A stretch of 31,768 bases of DNA, taken from positions 1-31,768 of the IMG/VR virus record IMGVR_UViG_3300007522_000043, one strand, 5' to 3'. Below, in pieces: positions 23,395 to 31,064 of the stretch. Position numbers and translations under genes: made by a program. Source of the DNA: a virus. Below the pieces are notes generated by a model that searched no databases, was not told the origin of the DNA, and worked only from the letters and a program-made list of their open reading frames with translations. The stretch's first letter is position 1. The number at the start of each line of letters is the position of its first letter.

Positions 23395-25395
23395 TTATTG
23401 TTGGTCACGTTCTATTTTATCTTCTCTTAATGACTTCATCATTAAAATAAGTTTTTCTAGGTGAGCTACATCGAGGTCATCAAGTTCTTTAAGAGTTTTT
23501 GCTTTATCAAGTTCAGCAGCTGCATGATCACGTTCAGCTTCAGCATGACGTTCAAGTGCAAGCGCTCTATTTTCAGGAATACGAGATAATCTTTCTTCTC
23601 CAAGACCTTTGTCTGCAAAGCTACGAGAGTTAGCAAGGTTGGTACGAGCTGCTTGTTCTTGCATCTGTGATTGCATTTGTTGTTCCTGCAATTCAGATTC
23701 TTGTTTCGCTTGAGCTTCAGCATTCTTAATAATCTTATCCTTGCCTTGAAGAGTAGAAGCTTCTAACAGATCTTTAGTTGATATAGGAACGCCAACCTCT
23801 TTGAGATGTAACATCTGAGCAAACTGCATTTGACGTTGAGTCGTAGTGTTTAATCCATCTTCAATTGCCGAATCATAACGTCCAAATGATTTGTTGTAAA
23901 ACTGAGATGTAGGCTCATCTTCAATGATTCGTTTAATTTTTCCGGGCGTAAAATTATTCTGAATAATATTAATCATAATCTTACCTAGTTGCTTCTGTGA
24001 TCTATCAAGTTGATCAAAAAGAACCTGTAAAGTAGTTAGACCTGCACCTTGACGCAGCATAGAAAGAATTCCAGCCTTATCATCAGTAGCCGACCCAAGT
24101 AACTCTTCATTTACACCACTGATCTCTTGTATCTCTTGTCCAAGAATTTTGGATAGCTCGATCATTGATGGTGGAATCTGTGGAGGTTGAATTTGTTGAA
24201 CGTCAGTCATCTGAGCGTCTTCTTTAAGAGCCAAGCCACGACCTTGTCCACTCATGAACACATCTTTAGGATTAACTAATGAATTCTCTTTGTAAATCCA
24301 ACCAGAGTTGATCTGACTTTCAAGTATATCTAATTCAATAATCTTTCTACGATTATAAAGATACTGTGCATCTCTTAGTCCACGAACTACACCTTGTATT
24401 CTGTAAGAGAAATGAGGCATCTGTGGATTGTAGTAGCCAAGTACAGGTACAAATGGATATACATCGATCCCTAAAGGGTTGGGGCCATCATAGACAACCT
24501 TACCTTCAACAACGATAGCTACTTTAACCGTTGGAATCTCTTGTTCAACTATAGTGAGTGCAGGATATGCATCTAAAAACAAAGCTAAAGATTCATCATC
24601 ATTACCTGTCCATTCTTGTGTCTCACCAGTTTCTGAATCGATAAGCATCTTTTGAACTCTGTAATCTTTGTAGTAAAACTCATCATATGTCATGAGATTT
24701 TTATAGCCATAGTTATAAGACTCTGGCATAAATTGAAACTTACCATCACGGCCTGTCCCTGCAGCAGTAGGAGTAATATCCATAATCTCATCAGCTTGGC
24801 CAGGTAATAATGATAAAATCTCACGCTTAGATAAAAATGAACGTTTCCATAATCCATTACAGTCAGACAAGTCTGATTTTTTAAAAAATGGATCAATTAA
24901 AAATGAATTATAAGAACAGTTATCTACTTTAATGTTACCTGATACTGGATCAGATCTGTAATCTACCCAGACTTGCAGTAAATTTAAACCAGTAACAAGT
25001 GCACCTTGAAATGATTCTGAAATAGTCTCTAAAACACTCTCTTGATTGTTAGACCAAAGCATCACCTTGGTAAACTGATCGGCAGTCTTAGCATCTCCAT
25101 TCTCTACTGGCACTACAATGGTAGATTTACGCGTACGTCTTTGATGACCAGAAATCATATTGATGACACGCCGGATGCGATTAAAGTTGAATTGTTGTCG
25201 ACGATTAGCAGGAAGGGTACTGTATATATCATTCCAAAGAGTTTGATCACCAGCTTCAAACCTTGTGTCTGTATCAGCCTCGGACCAAAATGATTGATTG
25301 ATAGTGATTGATTCAGCATAGAAATTTTCCATGCGTTTTAAAATTCCTTGGTGCTCTTCACTATGATATTGGTTCGGAAGCTGAGGGAACAACAT
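23395..25395 (-). CDS. Portal protein
   Basis: The 666-residue protein forms the dodecameric ring at one capsid vertex through which DNA is packaged and to which the adaptor binds. Recognisable portal features are RRVINMISGHQRRTRKSTIV (residues 79-98), the GALVTGLNLLQVWVDYRSDP strand region, and the FLIDPFFKKSDLSDCNGLWK segment (around 184-203). YPFVPVLGYYNPQM, RDAQYLYNRRK and the clip/stem-type helices GQEIQEISGVNEELLG also fit. The C-terminal 120 residues form a long Gln/Glu/Ala-rich coiled coil (QEQQMQSQMQEQAARTN, RALALERHAEAERDHAAAEL), longer than in minimal portals and reminiscent of the barrel of P22-like portals. AGGAG precedes the ATG. It follows TerL after two accessory genes. Confidence 0.85.
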   Translation of the reverse strand: MLFPQLPNQYHSEEHQGILKRMENFYAESITINQSFWSEADTDTRFEAGDQTLWNDIYSTLPANRRQQFNFNRIRRVINMISGHQRRTRKSTIVVPVENGDAKTADQFTKVMLWSNNQESVLETISESFQGALVTGLNLLQVWVDYRSDPVSGNIKVDNCSYNSFLIDPFFKKSDLSDCNGLWKRSFLSKREILSLLPGQADEIMDITPTAAGTGRDGKFQFMPESYNYGYKNLMTYDEFYYKDYRVQKMLIDSETGETQEWTGNDDESLALFLDAYPALTIVEQEIPTVKVAIVVEGKVVYDGPNPLGIDVYPFVPVLGYYNPQMPHFSYRIQGVVRGLRDAQYLYNRRKIIELDILESQINSGWIYKENSLVNPKDVFMSGQGRGLALKEDAQMTDVQQIQPPQIPPSMIELSKILGQEIQEISGVNEELLGSATDDKAGILSMLRQGAGLTTLQVLFDQLDRSQKQLGKIMINIIQNNFTPGKIKRIIEDEPTSQFYNKSFGRYDSAIEDGLNTTTQRQMQFAQMLHLKEVGVPISTKDLLEASTLQGKDKIIKNAEAQAKQESELQEQQMQSQMQEQAARTNLANSRSFADKGLGEERLSRIPENRALALERHAEAERDHAAAELDKAKTLKELDDLDVAHLEKLILMMKSLREDKIERDQQ

Positions 25396-25500
25396 AGAAA
25401 AAACTCCTAATTCATTATTTTATATTAGCAACATCTCAGTCGCTATTTACTCATACAAAACATACTATTTAGTTATTTTTTTTGTACAAGGAATTAACAA

Positions 25501-26403
25501 TCATTTGTTATATCTAACTTTCATTCTTCGCTTCTTACTTTTCAAAATTGGTATACCTACTTGCTGATCATTATATTTTGAAATACCCATAGATACTATA
25601 GATAATACCATTTTCGTATCCTTATCAACTATCATAATTTTACTAGCTATCTCGTCAGGAACACGCTTAAAACAAACATTTTTCTTACACATCAAAGAAT
25701 CTTGGCATGAGCTATCATGAGGATGTAATGCACGATTAGACATTGCAGCATATTGCTGATCAAACGAATCATTAAAAGGTTTTAAACGATTAATAGCAGC
25801 AAGATCTGGCTGGACCATTTTCGCCCATTTCGCCCATTTTTTCGACCTGTTTTCAACTATCATAATTTTACTAACTATCTTGTCAGGAACACGCTTAAAA
25901 CAGACCTTTTGCTTGCAAATTAAAGGATCTTTGCATGGGCCATCATGAGGACGTAATGCACGATCAGACATTGCAGCATATTGCTGATCAAATGAATCAT
26001 TAAAAGATTTTAAATCAGCAATATCAGCACTATCTTGCTGGACCATTTTCGTATTCTTATCAACTATCATAATTCTACTAACTATCTTGTCAGGAACACG
26101 CTCAAAGCAGACATTTTTATTACACATCATAGGATCTTTGCATGTGCTATCATGAGGACGTAATGCACGAGCAGACATTGCAGCATATTGCTGATTAAAC
26201 GAAGCATTAAAAGATTTTAAACGATTAACAACACCACTATCTTGCTGGACCATAGGTGATTTACTACCATGTTTGATAGAAATTGGAGTCAAAGGGTCAT
26301 CCAATGCAGAGCTTAAACCTTTCGTGCTAATAATAAACCTACTCTTAATCTTATAAAGGACTCTAAATAGTAAATTACATACCAGACTTAATATATTACT
26401 CAT
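25501..26403 (-). CDS. Accessory protein with three Cys/His-rich repeats
   Basis: A 300-residue protein. Residues 4-18 are hydrophobic or amphipathic and could anchor it to a membrane. The body is three copies of a 69-76-residue repeat at residues 51-119, 120-195 and 196-264. Each has MVQxD, FN-SF-QQYAAMS-RAL-PHD, then Cys-rich CKDPMMCNKNVCF-like sequence, R-VPD-I-S-IMIV. The H-x3-C-x5-C-x4-C spacing is kept in all three, suggesting a small zinc-binding unit. Repeat two ends with an extra KKWAKWA. A partial fourth copy (MVLSIVSM) starts the tail, which ends very basic. The ATG overlaps the upstream stop (ATGA). I know no family. It sits between terminase and portal, where most phages have nothing. 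Confidence 0.65.
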   Translation of the reverse strand: MSNILSLVCNLLFRVLYKIKSRFIISTKGLSSALDDPLTPISIKHGSKSPMVQQDSGVVNRLKSFNASFNQQYAAMSARALRPHDSTCKDPMMCNKNVCFERVPDKIVSRIMIVDKNTKMVQQDSADIADLKSFNDSFDQQYAAMSDRALRPHDGPCKDPLICKQKVCFKRVPDKIVSKIMIVENRSKKWAKWAKMVQPDLAAINRLKPFNDSFDQQYAAMSNRALHPHDSSCQDSLMCKKNVCFKRVPDEIASKIMIVDKDTKMVLSIVSMGISKYNDQQVGIPILKSKKRRMKVRYNK

Positions 26404-26873
26404 TTAACAAAATCCTCTTCTTTAAACTTTTTAACATTCTGCAAGTTAACCTGATAAGCTTCTTCATCTAAAGGCCTACTTGATCCATACTCTTTATCTC
26501 CTGCTTCATAAACATCTGCTAACGAAATCTTTTCCATTTGATGATGATTAGGATCTTCACCAAATGGAAGAGCGTACAATATCTCATAAACTTTTTCGAG
26601 GATACATTCTTTATCATTTACCAACAGCTTAATACGATTCTTTAATGCATAACTCAAAATTAACTGCAAATAACGACGCTTCAGCTTCTTTAATGACTTC
26701 TCATCTCTACGATAAAATGGAGGAGTTAAATGAAACTTTTCATTCTTAAATGTAAGATCATAATTCTTTGCAGGCTCAGACAATATGCCATACAGTACAC
26801 TATAAACACCTTCTAGCCCACTATCCAACTGTTTTAAAGCAGCATCCAACTTTTTATATTCTTCTATTAACAC
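26400..26873 (-). CDS. Accessory protein between TerL and portal, unknown function
   Basis: A 157-residue helical protein read from a GTG codon with AAGGAG at good spacing. A leucine-containing N-terminal helix (EEYKKLDAALKQLDSGLEGV) is followed by FHLTPPFYRRDEKSLKKLKR, RRYLQLILSYALKNRIKLLV and an acidic tail with LDEEAYQVNLQNVKKF. No signal or motif of a known enzyme. It overlaps the Cys/His-repeat gene by 4 bases, so the two are translated together and may act together. TerL ends 36 bases upstream. Confidence 0.55.
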   Translation of the reverse strand: MLIEEYKKLDAALKQLDSGLEGVYSVLYGILSEPAKNYDLTFKNEKFHLTPPFYRRDEKSLKKLKRRYLQLILSYALKNRIKLLVNDKECILEKVYEILYALPFGEDPNHHQMEKISLADVYEAGDKEYGSSRPLDEEAYQVNLQNVKKFKEEDFVK

Positions 26874-26909
26874 AATTCTCCTTTGTATATTAATACCAGT
26901 ATTAACACA

Positions 26910-29306
26910 CTAGTATGGTGGTAAATCATTTCTAAATATATTTGGCATATTTGATTGGTGTCCATAACGAGCTTCGTTATATCTATCATCCAAATCCTTA
27001 GCAGATGATCCATCTCTGGTTTTAGAAATATTGGCACATAGATATCTCATACTGTCCGCATAATGAGAAGCCCAGTTATGCAACGGTCTTCCTTTATATA
27101 CTCTTCTCTTAACATCAAACTCTTGTCTATAGTTTTCTAATGACTTAATAAGATCAGCACAATTTCTCTGATCAATCCAAATCTTATTAAATGAACTACG
27201 TACACACTCTATACCATCCATAATATTGTCAGCTCTTCCAACTACAAATTTAACACCAAGCTGTCGAGCTTTCTCCAGTCGAGTAATACCTGTCCCCAGT
27301 TCAGCAACCTTTATATCATGAGGAGCAAAATGCTTACCATAACTGTAAGGTTTACTCTCAAGAACTCTAACGTAATGCTCTAAGCCTTCTTTGTTATTGT
27401 CATAACAATCTATTATGCGAACAGTTTGCCCAATAACTTGAAAAAAGATGATACATGTAGAATCTGACATACCAAGATCCCATGCAGTCGACACCGGAAA
27501 TCCATTTTCCCATGGAACCTGTCCGATCTGACCCTTTTGCCTCATAACATCAAGATATTTAGTATAGTATGACCCTTCGATACCCATATCAAAGCTACAG
27601 TAATACTCTTGCTGAATAAGATCTTCAGACATGAGTCCTTCACGACGCTCTCTGTCTATCTCTTCCATGGGGATATGATCTGTATCACTTAAAGAAAGCT
27701 TGTAAGCAAACCAGTCATCAGAATTAAGAGCAATTTGGTAAAGCTCCCACAAATGATTCTTGCCTCTTGGTGTAGATATAAACAAAGCCCAACCGTCGTT
27801 AGCAGCAAGAATAGGACGAATGAATTGATACGCTCGAGGATCCTGTAATGCATACTCACTAAATATAACTCCATATGGATTTGTACCGACTAAAGAATTT
27901 CCTGACCACATCTCTTTTCCATTACGGCGAACTTTAATAACACCTGACGGAACAGAAACACAGTAAACCTTACCTCTATAATTAACTTTATGAATATGAG
28001 ATTTACTTGATGCGCTTTTTAATCTTTTAAATTTAGACTTACGGACACGTAGTTTATACAATATATGTTTAGCTTGTATCAATCTTTTTCTTATATAAGA
28101 ATCTTTTTGTTTTCTAATTGAAATGTTTCCACTCAATCCCAGCTTAATAACAATCTCTTGAACATCATCAATCAGTTGTTTTGAAGTAGAATAATATGCC
28201 GTATATGCATTGTTACGTGTTCTATCTCCTAAAATAAGCCAATCAAATAATATCTGTAAGTATTTTTTACTTAGATTCTTTATATCTTTTGGTATAAACC
28301 TTGTTGGCTGATTACCAAACTTGGCAAAGTAACCATACATTTGATTACATTCTATTGTAAATCTATCTTTACCCTCTTGAAAATTAATACCTATATCTTG
28401 CAACAATGATCTTATTTTATTTCGACCATGCTCTTTTGTCTGGGCTATAGTTATACGATTAGTTTTACAATCTTGATACGTACTTCCTTGCCCAAGGAAT
28501 ATACCCAAGAATGCAACAAAGTGGTCCATCTTCATAGATCTTTCTTCTATTCTACCACGAGCATATGAAGACAGTTTTACCTTGGGAAATACGAAAACAT
28601 CTTTATTTATAGTGGATGACCAATTAGATTGCGATGGGATCATATCATGACGAATTGTTGGATCACTTATTTCTTTGAACTTATAAAACCCCTTACCAGA
28701 CTTTACAAACAATCTATGATTAGGAGTTACTCTAAAATCCATACTAGTATTGCTAATGGCATACAATTCACCATCATAATCATATTCCATATGTTCTGTT
28801 GGAGTATGATATTCTAAGTATCCATCAACTAATGTGGCTACTTTTTCTGATTGATCTAGATCCTTAAACAGTTTCCAACCATTTTCAGACAGTATTTCTG
28901 TTTGATCATCAAAGCAATCATAATTATCACTTCCAACCAATTGCAAAAGAGACCCATTTCTAAAACGAATCTTCATCTCTTGGCCATTCTTAGACGTTAT
29001 CAACTCGTCAGGTATATAGTCCAAGATACGCTTGCCTTCATTGGTAACACTATCCCAAATTACCTTCTTAGCTTGTGCATATGTAGGAAAAATATAATAC
29101 ACTACGCAAACCCTTAAAAGACATTGCCTCATTGCCAATTGGAATGCAGTCATATCTTTTCCACTACGTCGAGGCATTATCGCTACAACACGCTTATAAC
29201 CCTTGTTCTCTATAGCATCAAGAATCGGAAGCTGATAATCCCTAGGAACAAACTGATTGAGATGTATAGCAGACTGTACCGGTAAACCTTTAATAGGCTT
29301 GATCAT
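26910..29306 (-). CDS. terL: Terminase large subunit interrupted by an intein
   Basis: The 798-residue precursor is a packaging motor ATPase/nuclease with a 340-residue intein; without it the protein has a normal 458 residues. The ATPase part shows Walker A MPRRSGKD (44-51), Walker B-like GVIFSEYAL with catalytic Glu484, and the coupling motif FISTPRGKN (509-517). The RNase H-like nuclease has VSTAWDLGMSD (Asp610) and SHYADSMRYL (Asp751). The intein spans C131-N470, inserted between the Walker motifs, 14 residues before the catalytic Glu: the N-extein ends GSDNYD and the C-extein begins SLVGTNPYG. Splicing residues are Cys131, TPNHRLF (His197), penultimate Gly469, Asn470 and Ser471. AAAGGA precedes the ATG. 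The packaging motor acts with the TerS candidate and the portal. Confidence 0.9.
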   Translation of the reverse strand: MIKPIKGLPVQSAIHLNQFVPRDYQLPILDAIENKGYKRVVAIMPRRSGKDMTAFQLAMRQCLLRVCVVYYIFPTYAQAKKVIWDSVTNEGKRILDYIPDELITSKNGQEMKIRFRNGSLLQLVGSDNYDCFDDQTEILSENGWKLFKDLDQSEKVATLVDGYLEYHTPTEHMEYDYDGELYAISNTSMDFRVTPNHRLFVKSGKGFYKFKEISDPTIRHDMIPSQSNWSSTINKDVFVFPKVKLSSYARGRIEERSMKMDHFVAFLGIFLGQGSTYQDCKTNRITIAQTKEHGRNKIRSLLQDIGINFQEGKDRFTIECNQMYGYFAKFGNQPTRFIPKDIKNLSKKYLQILFDWLILGDRTRNNAYTAYYSTSKQLIDDVQEIVIKLGLSGNISIRKQKDSYIRKRLIQAKHILYKLRVRKSKFKRLKSASSKSHIHKVNYRGKVYCVSVPSGVIKVRRNGKEMWSGNSLVGTNPYGVIFSEYALQDPRAYQFIRPILAANDGWALFISTPRGKNHLWELYQIALNSDDWFAYKLSLSDTDHIPMEEIDRERREGLMSEDLIQQEYYCSFDMGIEGSYYTKYLDVMRQKGQIGQVPWENGFPVSTAWDLGMSDSTCIIFFQVIGQTVRIIDCYDNNKEGLEHYVRVLESKPYSYGKHFAPHDIKVAELGTGITRLEKARQLGVKFVVGRADNIMDGIECVRSSFNKIWIDQRNCADLIKSLENYRQEFDVKRRVYKGRPLHNWASHYADSMRYLCANISKTRDGSSAKDLDDRYNEARYGHQSNMPNIFRNDLPPY
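27897..28916 (-). mobile_element. Intein with a degenerate LAGLIDADG homing endonuclease
   Basis: In-frame element encoding residues 131-470 of the terminase. The Hint splicing domain is intact by eye: Cys at the first position, block B TPNHRLF, block F VYCVSVPSG and the end WSGN followed by Ser. The insert between has two LAGLIDADG-type segments, FVAFLGIFLGQGST (263-276) and LQILFDWLILGDRT (350-363). In the first, the catalytic acidic residue expected in LGxxxGDG is Gln, so DNA cleavage is probably lost while splicing remains. Confidence 0.88.
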
Positions 29307-29340
29307 CCAATTCCTTTTAAAGTATATGGTTAACTTATAT

Positions 29341-29398
29341 CCCCTACAGGGGAGAAAGAATAGAGTTGAGAACGGTTAATTCAAAAATCCTGTAGGGG
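29341..29398. promoter_or_regulatory. Inverted repeat flanking a weak promoter before terL
   Basis: CCCCTACAGG (29341-29350) and its reverse complement CCTGTAGGGG (29389-29398) are 38 bases apart in the gap before terL. Between them on the minus strand TTGAAT (29379-29384), 16 bases and TATTCT (29357-29362) form a weak promoter. The arms could be operator half sites or the base of an mRNA hairpin before the terminase gene. Confidence 0.42.
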
Positions 29399-29409
29399 AA
29401 AGAAGAGAC

Positions 29410-29856
29410 TTATAAAGAGTTATTAAGATCAGGCTCAACTGACTTGTCAGGAGCTGACTTGTCAGGAGCTGACTTGTCAGGAGCTGACTTGTCAGGAGCT
29501 GACTTGTCAGGAGATTTTGGTGTATTTTCTTCACAGTAGAGGCACGGGCATTCTTGAATTAGCCCGCCTGCTTTAAATCTTTTAAACATTGCATCTACAT
29601 TATCAAGGTTTGCTTTACTATCTGGAAATAGATCATAACATAAAGGGTATGAACGATGAGTAATAGATAAACCAATAGCTATATCTTTATGAAGTTTATT
29701 AAATGTGTGTTTTTCAAGATCAGTAAAGTTTTTTAAATTAGAAAAATCCATTTCATTGACTTCTTTAACTGCTTGATCAAGGTAAGCAAAGGTTAAAGAA
29801 AGAACTTTTTCTAATACTGGTCTAACTTCTTCAACTGTTAATTGTTTTTTTTCCAT
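29410..29856 (-). CDS. Unknown protein with C-terminal DKSAP repeats
   Basis: A 148-residue protein between the terminase subunit genes. Residues 1-95 are helical (VEEVRPVLEKVLSLTFAYLD; LEKHTFNKLHKDIAIGLS), and CPCLYCEEN near residue 103-111 holds three Cys that might bind metal. Residues 116-139 are PDKSA pentapeptides repeated four to five times, made by a 15-bp tandem DNA array (29441-29513), after which the chain ends in EPDLNNSL. Such a Pro/Lys/Asp tail should be disordered. The location suggests a packaging accessory, but no function can be read from sequence. AAAGGA precedes the ATG. Confidence 0.6.
   Translation of the reverse strand: MEKKQLTVEEVRPVLEKVLSLTFAYLDQAVKEVNEMDFSNLKNFTDLEKHTFNKLHKDIAIGLSITHRSYPLCYDLFPDSKANLDNVDAMFKRFKAGGLIQECPCLYCEENTPKSPDKSAPDKSAPDKSAPDKSAPDKSVEPDLNNSL
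29441..29513. repeat. 15-bp tandem array encoding DKSAP
   Basis: Four perfect units of GACTTGTCAGGAGCT (29441-29500) followed by 13 bases of a fifth. Perfect identity between copies, without silent changes, points to very recent expansion and to copy-number variability between relatives. Confidence 0.95.
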
Positions 29857-29874
29857 CGTATTTTCCTTTAAATA

Positions 29875-30519
29875 TTACTTAATTAATCTAGTGAAATTTT
29901 TACTCTTCATACTAGCTTGATATGCTACCTCTTCTGGAGTCTGCTTTTTAGGAGCAACCTCTTTCTTGCTTGGTTTTTCAGGTACTCTATCAGATGATGG
30001 AAATTTATTCATATATACATTCACATCGCTATTCTGATTCTTGGTCTCTATTTGCCTCAATGAAGAATGATATTCTCTTGCTTCTTTCCATTCAGGGTCA
30101 TAAGCATGCATATTATACAAAACTGTCCCAGAATCAAGTTTACGTTCTAATGATCCGTATTCTCTTCTTGTACCTATAATAGATTTAGCTAAATTATATG
30201 CAGCTCCAAAGTTAGGATACTTCTTAGCCCAGCTTGTATAAGTTTGAAATCCAATATGTTTATTATCAAAAAATGGTGCAATCTTGTAAGCTCGCTCTTC
30301 AGTCTTAGCCCAAATTACCATTTCTTGTCCTATTCTTTCTAGGAAAGCTTGCGTTACTGGTTTATATTTACCTTGAAAGCAATCTAGATAGTCTTCAAGC
30401 CAAGGTGAGACTTCAAATTCTTCTCTTTTTCGTTTCTTTAAAGGAACGTTTTGTTTTTTTGTTATTTTATTTTCTTTAATGCTAGGGTTATTTATTTTTG
30501 TTGTTTTGTCAGTCTTCAT
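29875..30519 (-). CDS. terS: Terminase small subunit candidate
   Basis: A 214-residue protein two genes upstream of terL. Residues 1-35 are a basic, disordered tail. The core has a helix-turn-helix-like stretch (FFDNKHIGFQTYTSWAKKYP then NFGAAYNLAKSIIGTRREYG) and a downstream LERKLDSGTVLYNMHAYDPE then WKEARE segment. That plan, HTH with a W-(K/R)xxP motif, helices, then an N/L-rich helix ending in x-WK-x, is shared by many phage small terminases that recognise the packaging site. The start codon overlaps the end of rusA by 11 bases. AAAGGA precedes the ATG. The C-terminus is basic and low-complexity. The call rests on pattern and order, not on a search. Confidence 0.6.
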   Translation of the reverse strand: MKTDKTTKINNPSIKENKITKKQNVPLKKRKREEFEVSPWLEDYLDCFQGKYKPVTQAFLERIGQEMVIWAKTEERAYKIAPFFDNKHIGFQTYTSWAKKYPNFGAAYNLAKSIIGTRREYGSLERKLDSGTVLYNMHAYDPEWKEAREYHSSLRQIETKNQNSDVNVYMNKFPSSDRVPEKPSKKEVAPKKQTPEEVAYQASMKSKNFTRLIK

Positions 30520-30946
30520 TGCTAATCCTTTCTAGAGTGAATACGGTTCTTGGATTATTGTCGTATTTTTTTTGAGCCTTAATTTCTGCTATTATTGCAT
30601 CATCTGAATAAAGCAGATTATTTGCGCAGTCACCAATCCACTTTATAAGGTTATCTAGATCAGGTTTGCTTATGTGTGGTATGCCTTCCATATCTAATTT
30701 TTTCTTATGTGAGTATGACTGAGGTATGGGCATATAAAATATAACTTCTAAGCGGAGAGCACCAGTAAGTGGTTTTACTCCTTCAAATTGATTTTCTAGA
30801 GTGATTGCAGTTACGAGTTTAAGTTCTTTTTGTGGATCCCACATCTTACGTTTTACATTATTGAAGAATGCTTTTGGGTTGATCCTTGCTCTTGCTAGAG
30901 GTATAGGATTACCTTTAATAACAAATTCATGTTTTGCATACTTCAT
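30509..30946 (-). CDS. rusA: RusA-family Holliday junction resolvase
   Basis: A 145-residue endonuclease that cuts four-way DNA junctions; length is normal for the family. The N-terminal strand GNPIPLARARIN (12-23) is the family's G-x-P-x-P-x-A/K-R-x-R motif. The acidic core SKPDLDNLIKWIGD (93-106) provides Asp96 and Asp98, and YSDDAIIAEIKAQKKY (113-128) provides Asp116, matching the three essential Asp of E. coli RusA. In phages RusA resolves recombination and replication intermediates before packaging, and its gene often lies by the terminase genes as here. AAGGAGAG precedes the ATG. The stop overlaps the start of the terS candidate by 11 bases. Confidence 0.88.
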   Translation of the reverse strand: MKYAKHEFVIKGNPIPLARARINPKAFFNNVKRKMWDPQKELKLVTAITLENQFEGVKPLTGALRLEVIFYMPIPQSYSHKKKLDMEGIPHISKPDLDNLIKWIGDCANNLLYSDDAIIAEIKAQKKYDNNPRTVFTLERISNED

Positions 30947-30998
30947 ACAGCTCTCCTTGTTATCTAACCTTACTTGTTAAATTTCTACAATTACATGT

Positions 30999-31008
30999 AC
31001 CCGCGGGT
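30999..31008. promoter_or_regulatory. GC-rich palindrome upstream of rusA
   Basis: ACCCGCGGGT is a perfect 10-bp palindrome in the 118-base gap before rusA, in strongly AT-rich DNA. A second palindromic site, GTTAC-T-GTAAC, lies at 31051-31061. No convincing promoter is visible between them and the start codon. Either could be an operator for the packaging operon. Confidence 0.35.
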
Positions 31009-31064
31009 GTTCGACTTTAAATCCTAGATTAGTTGTACCATATTAGTTTCGTTACTGTAACAAT

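Noticed and set aside
26910-29306. Frameshift or gene fusion to explain the oversized terminase
   Set aside because: The extra 340 residues begin with Cys, end in Asn followed by Ser and carry Hint blocks, so an intein explains the size exactly.
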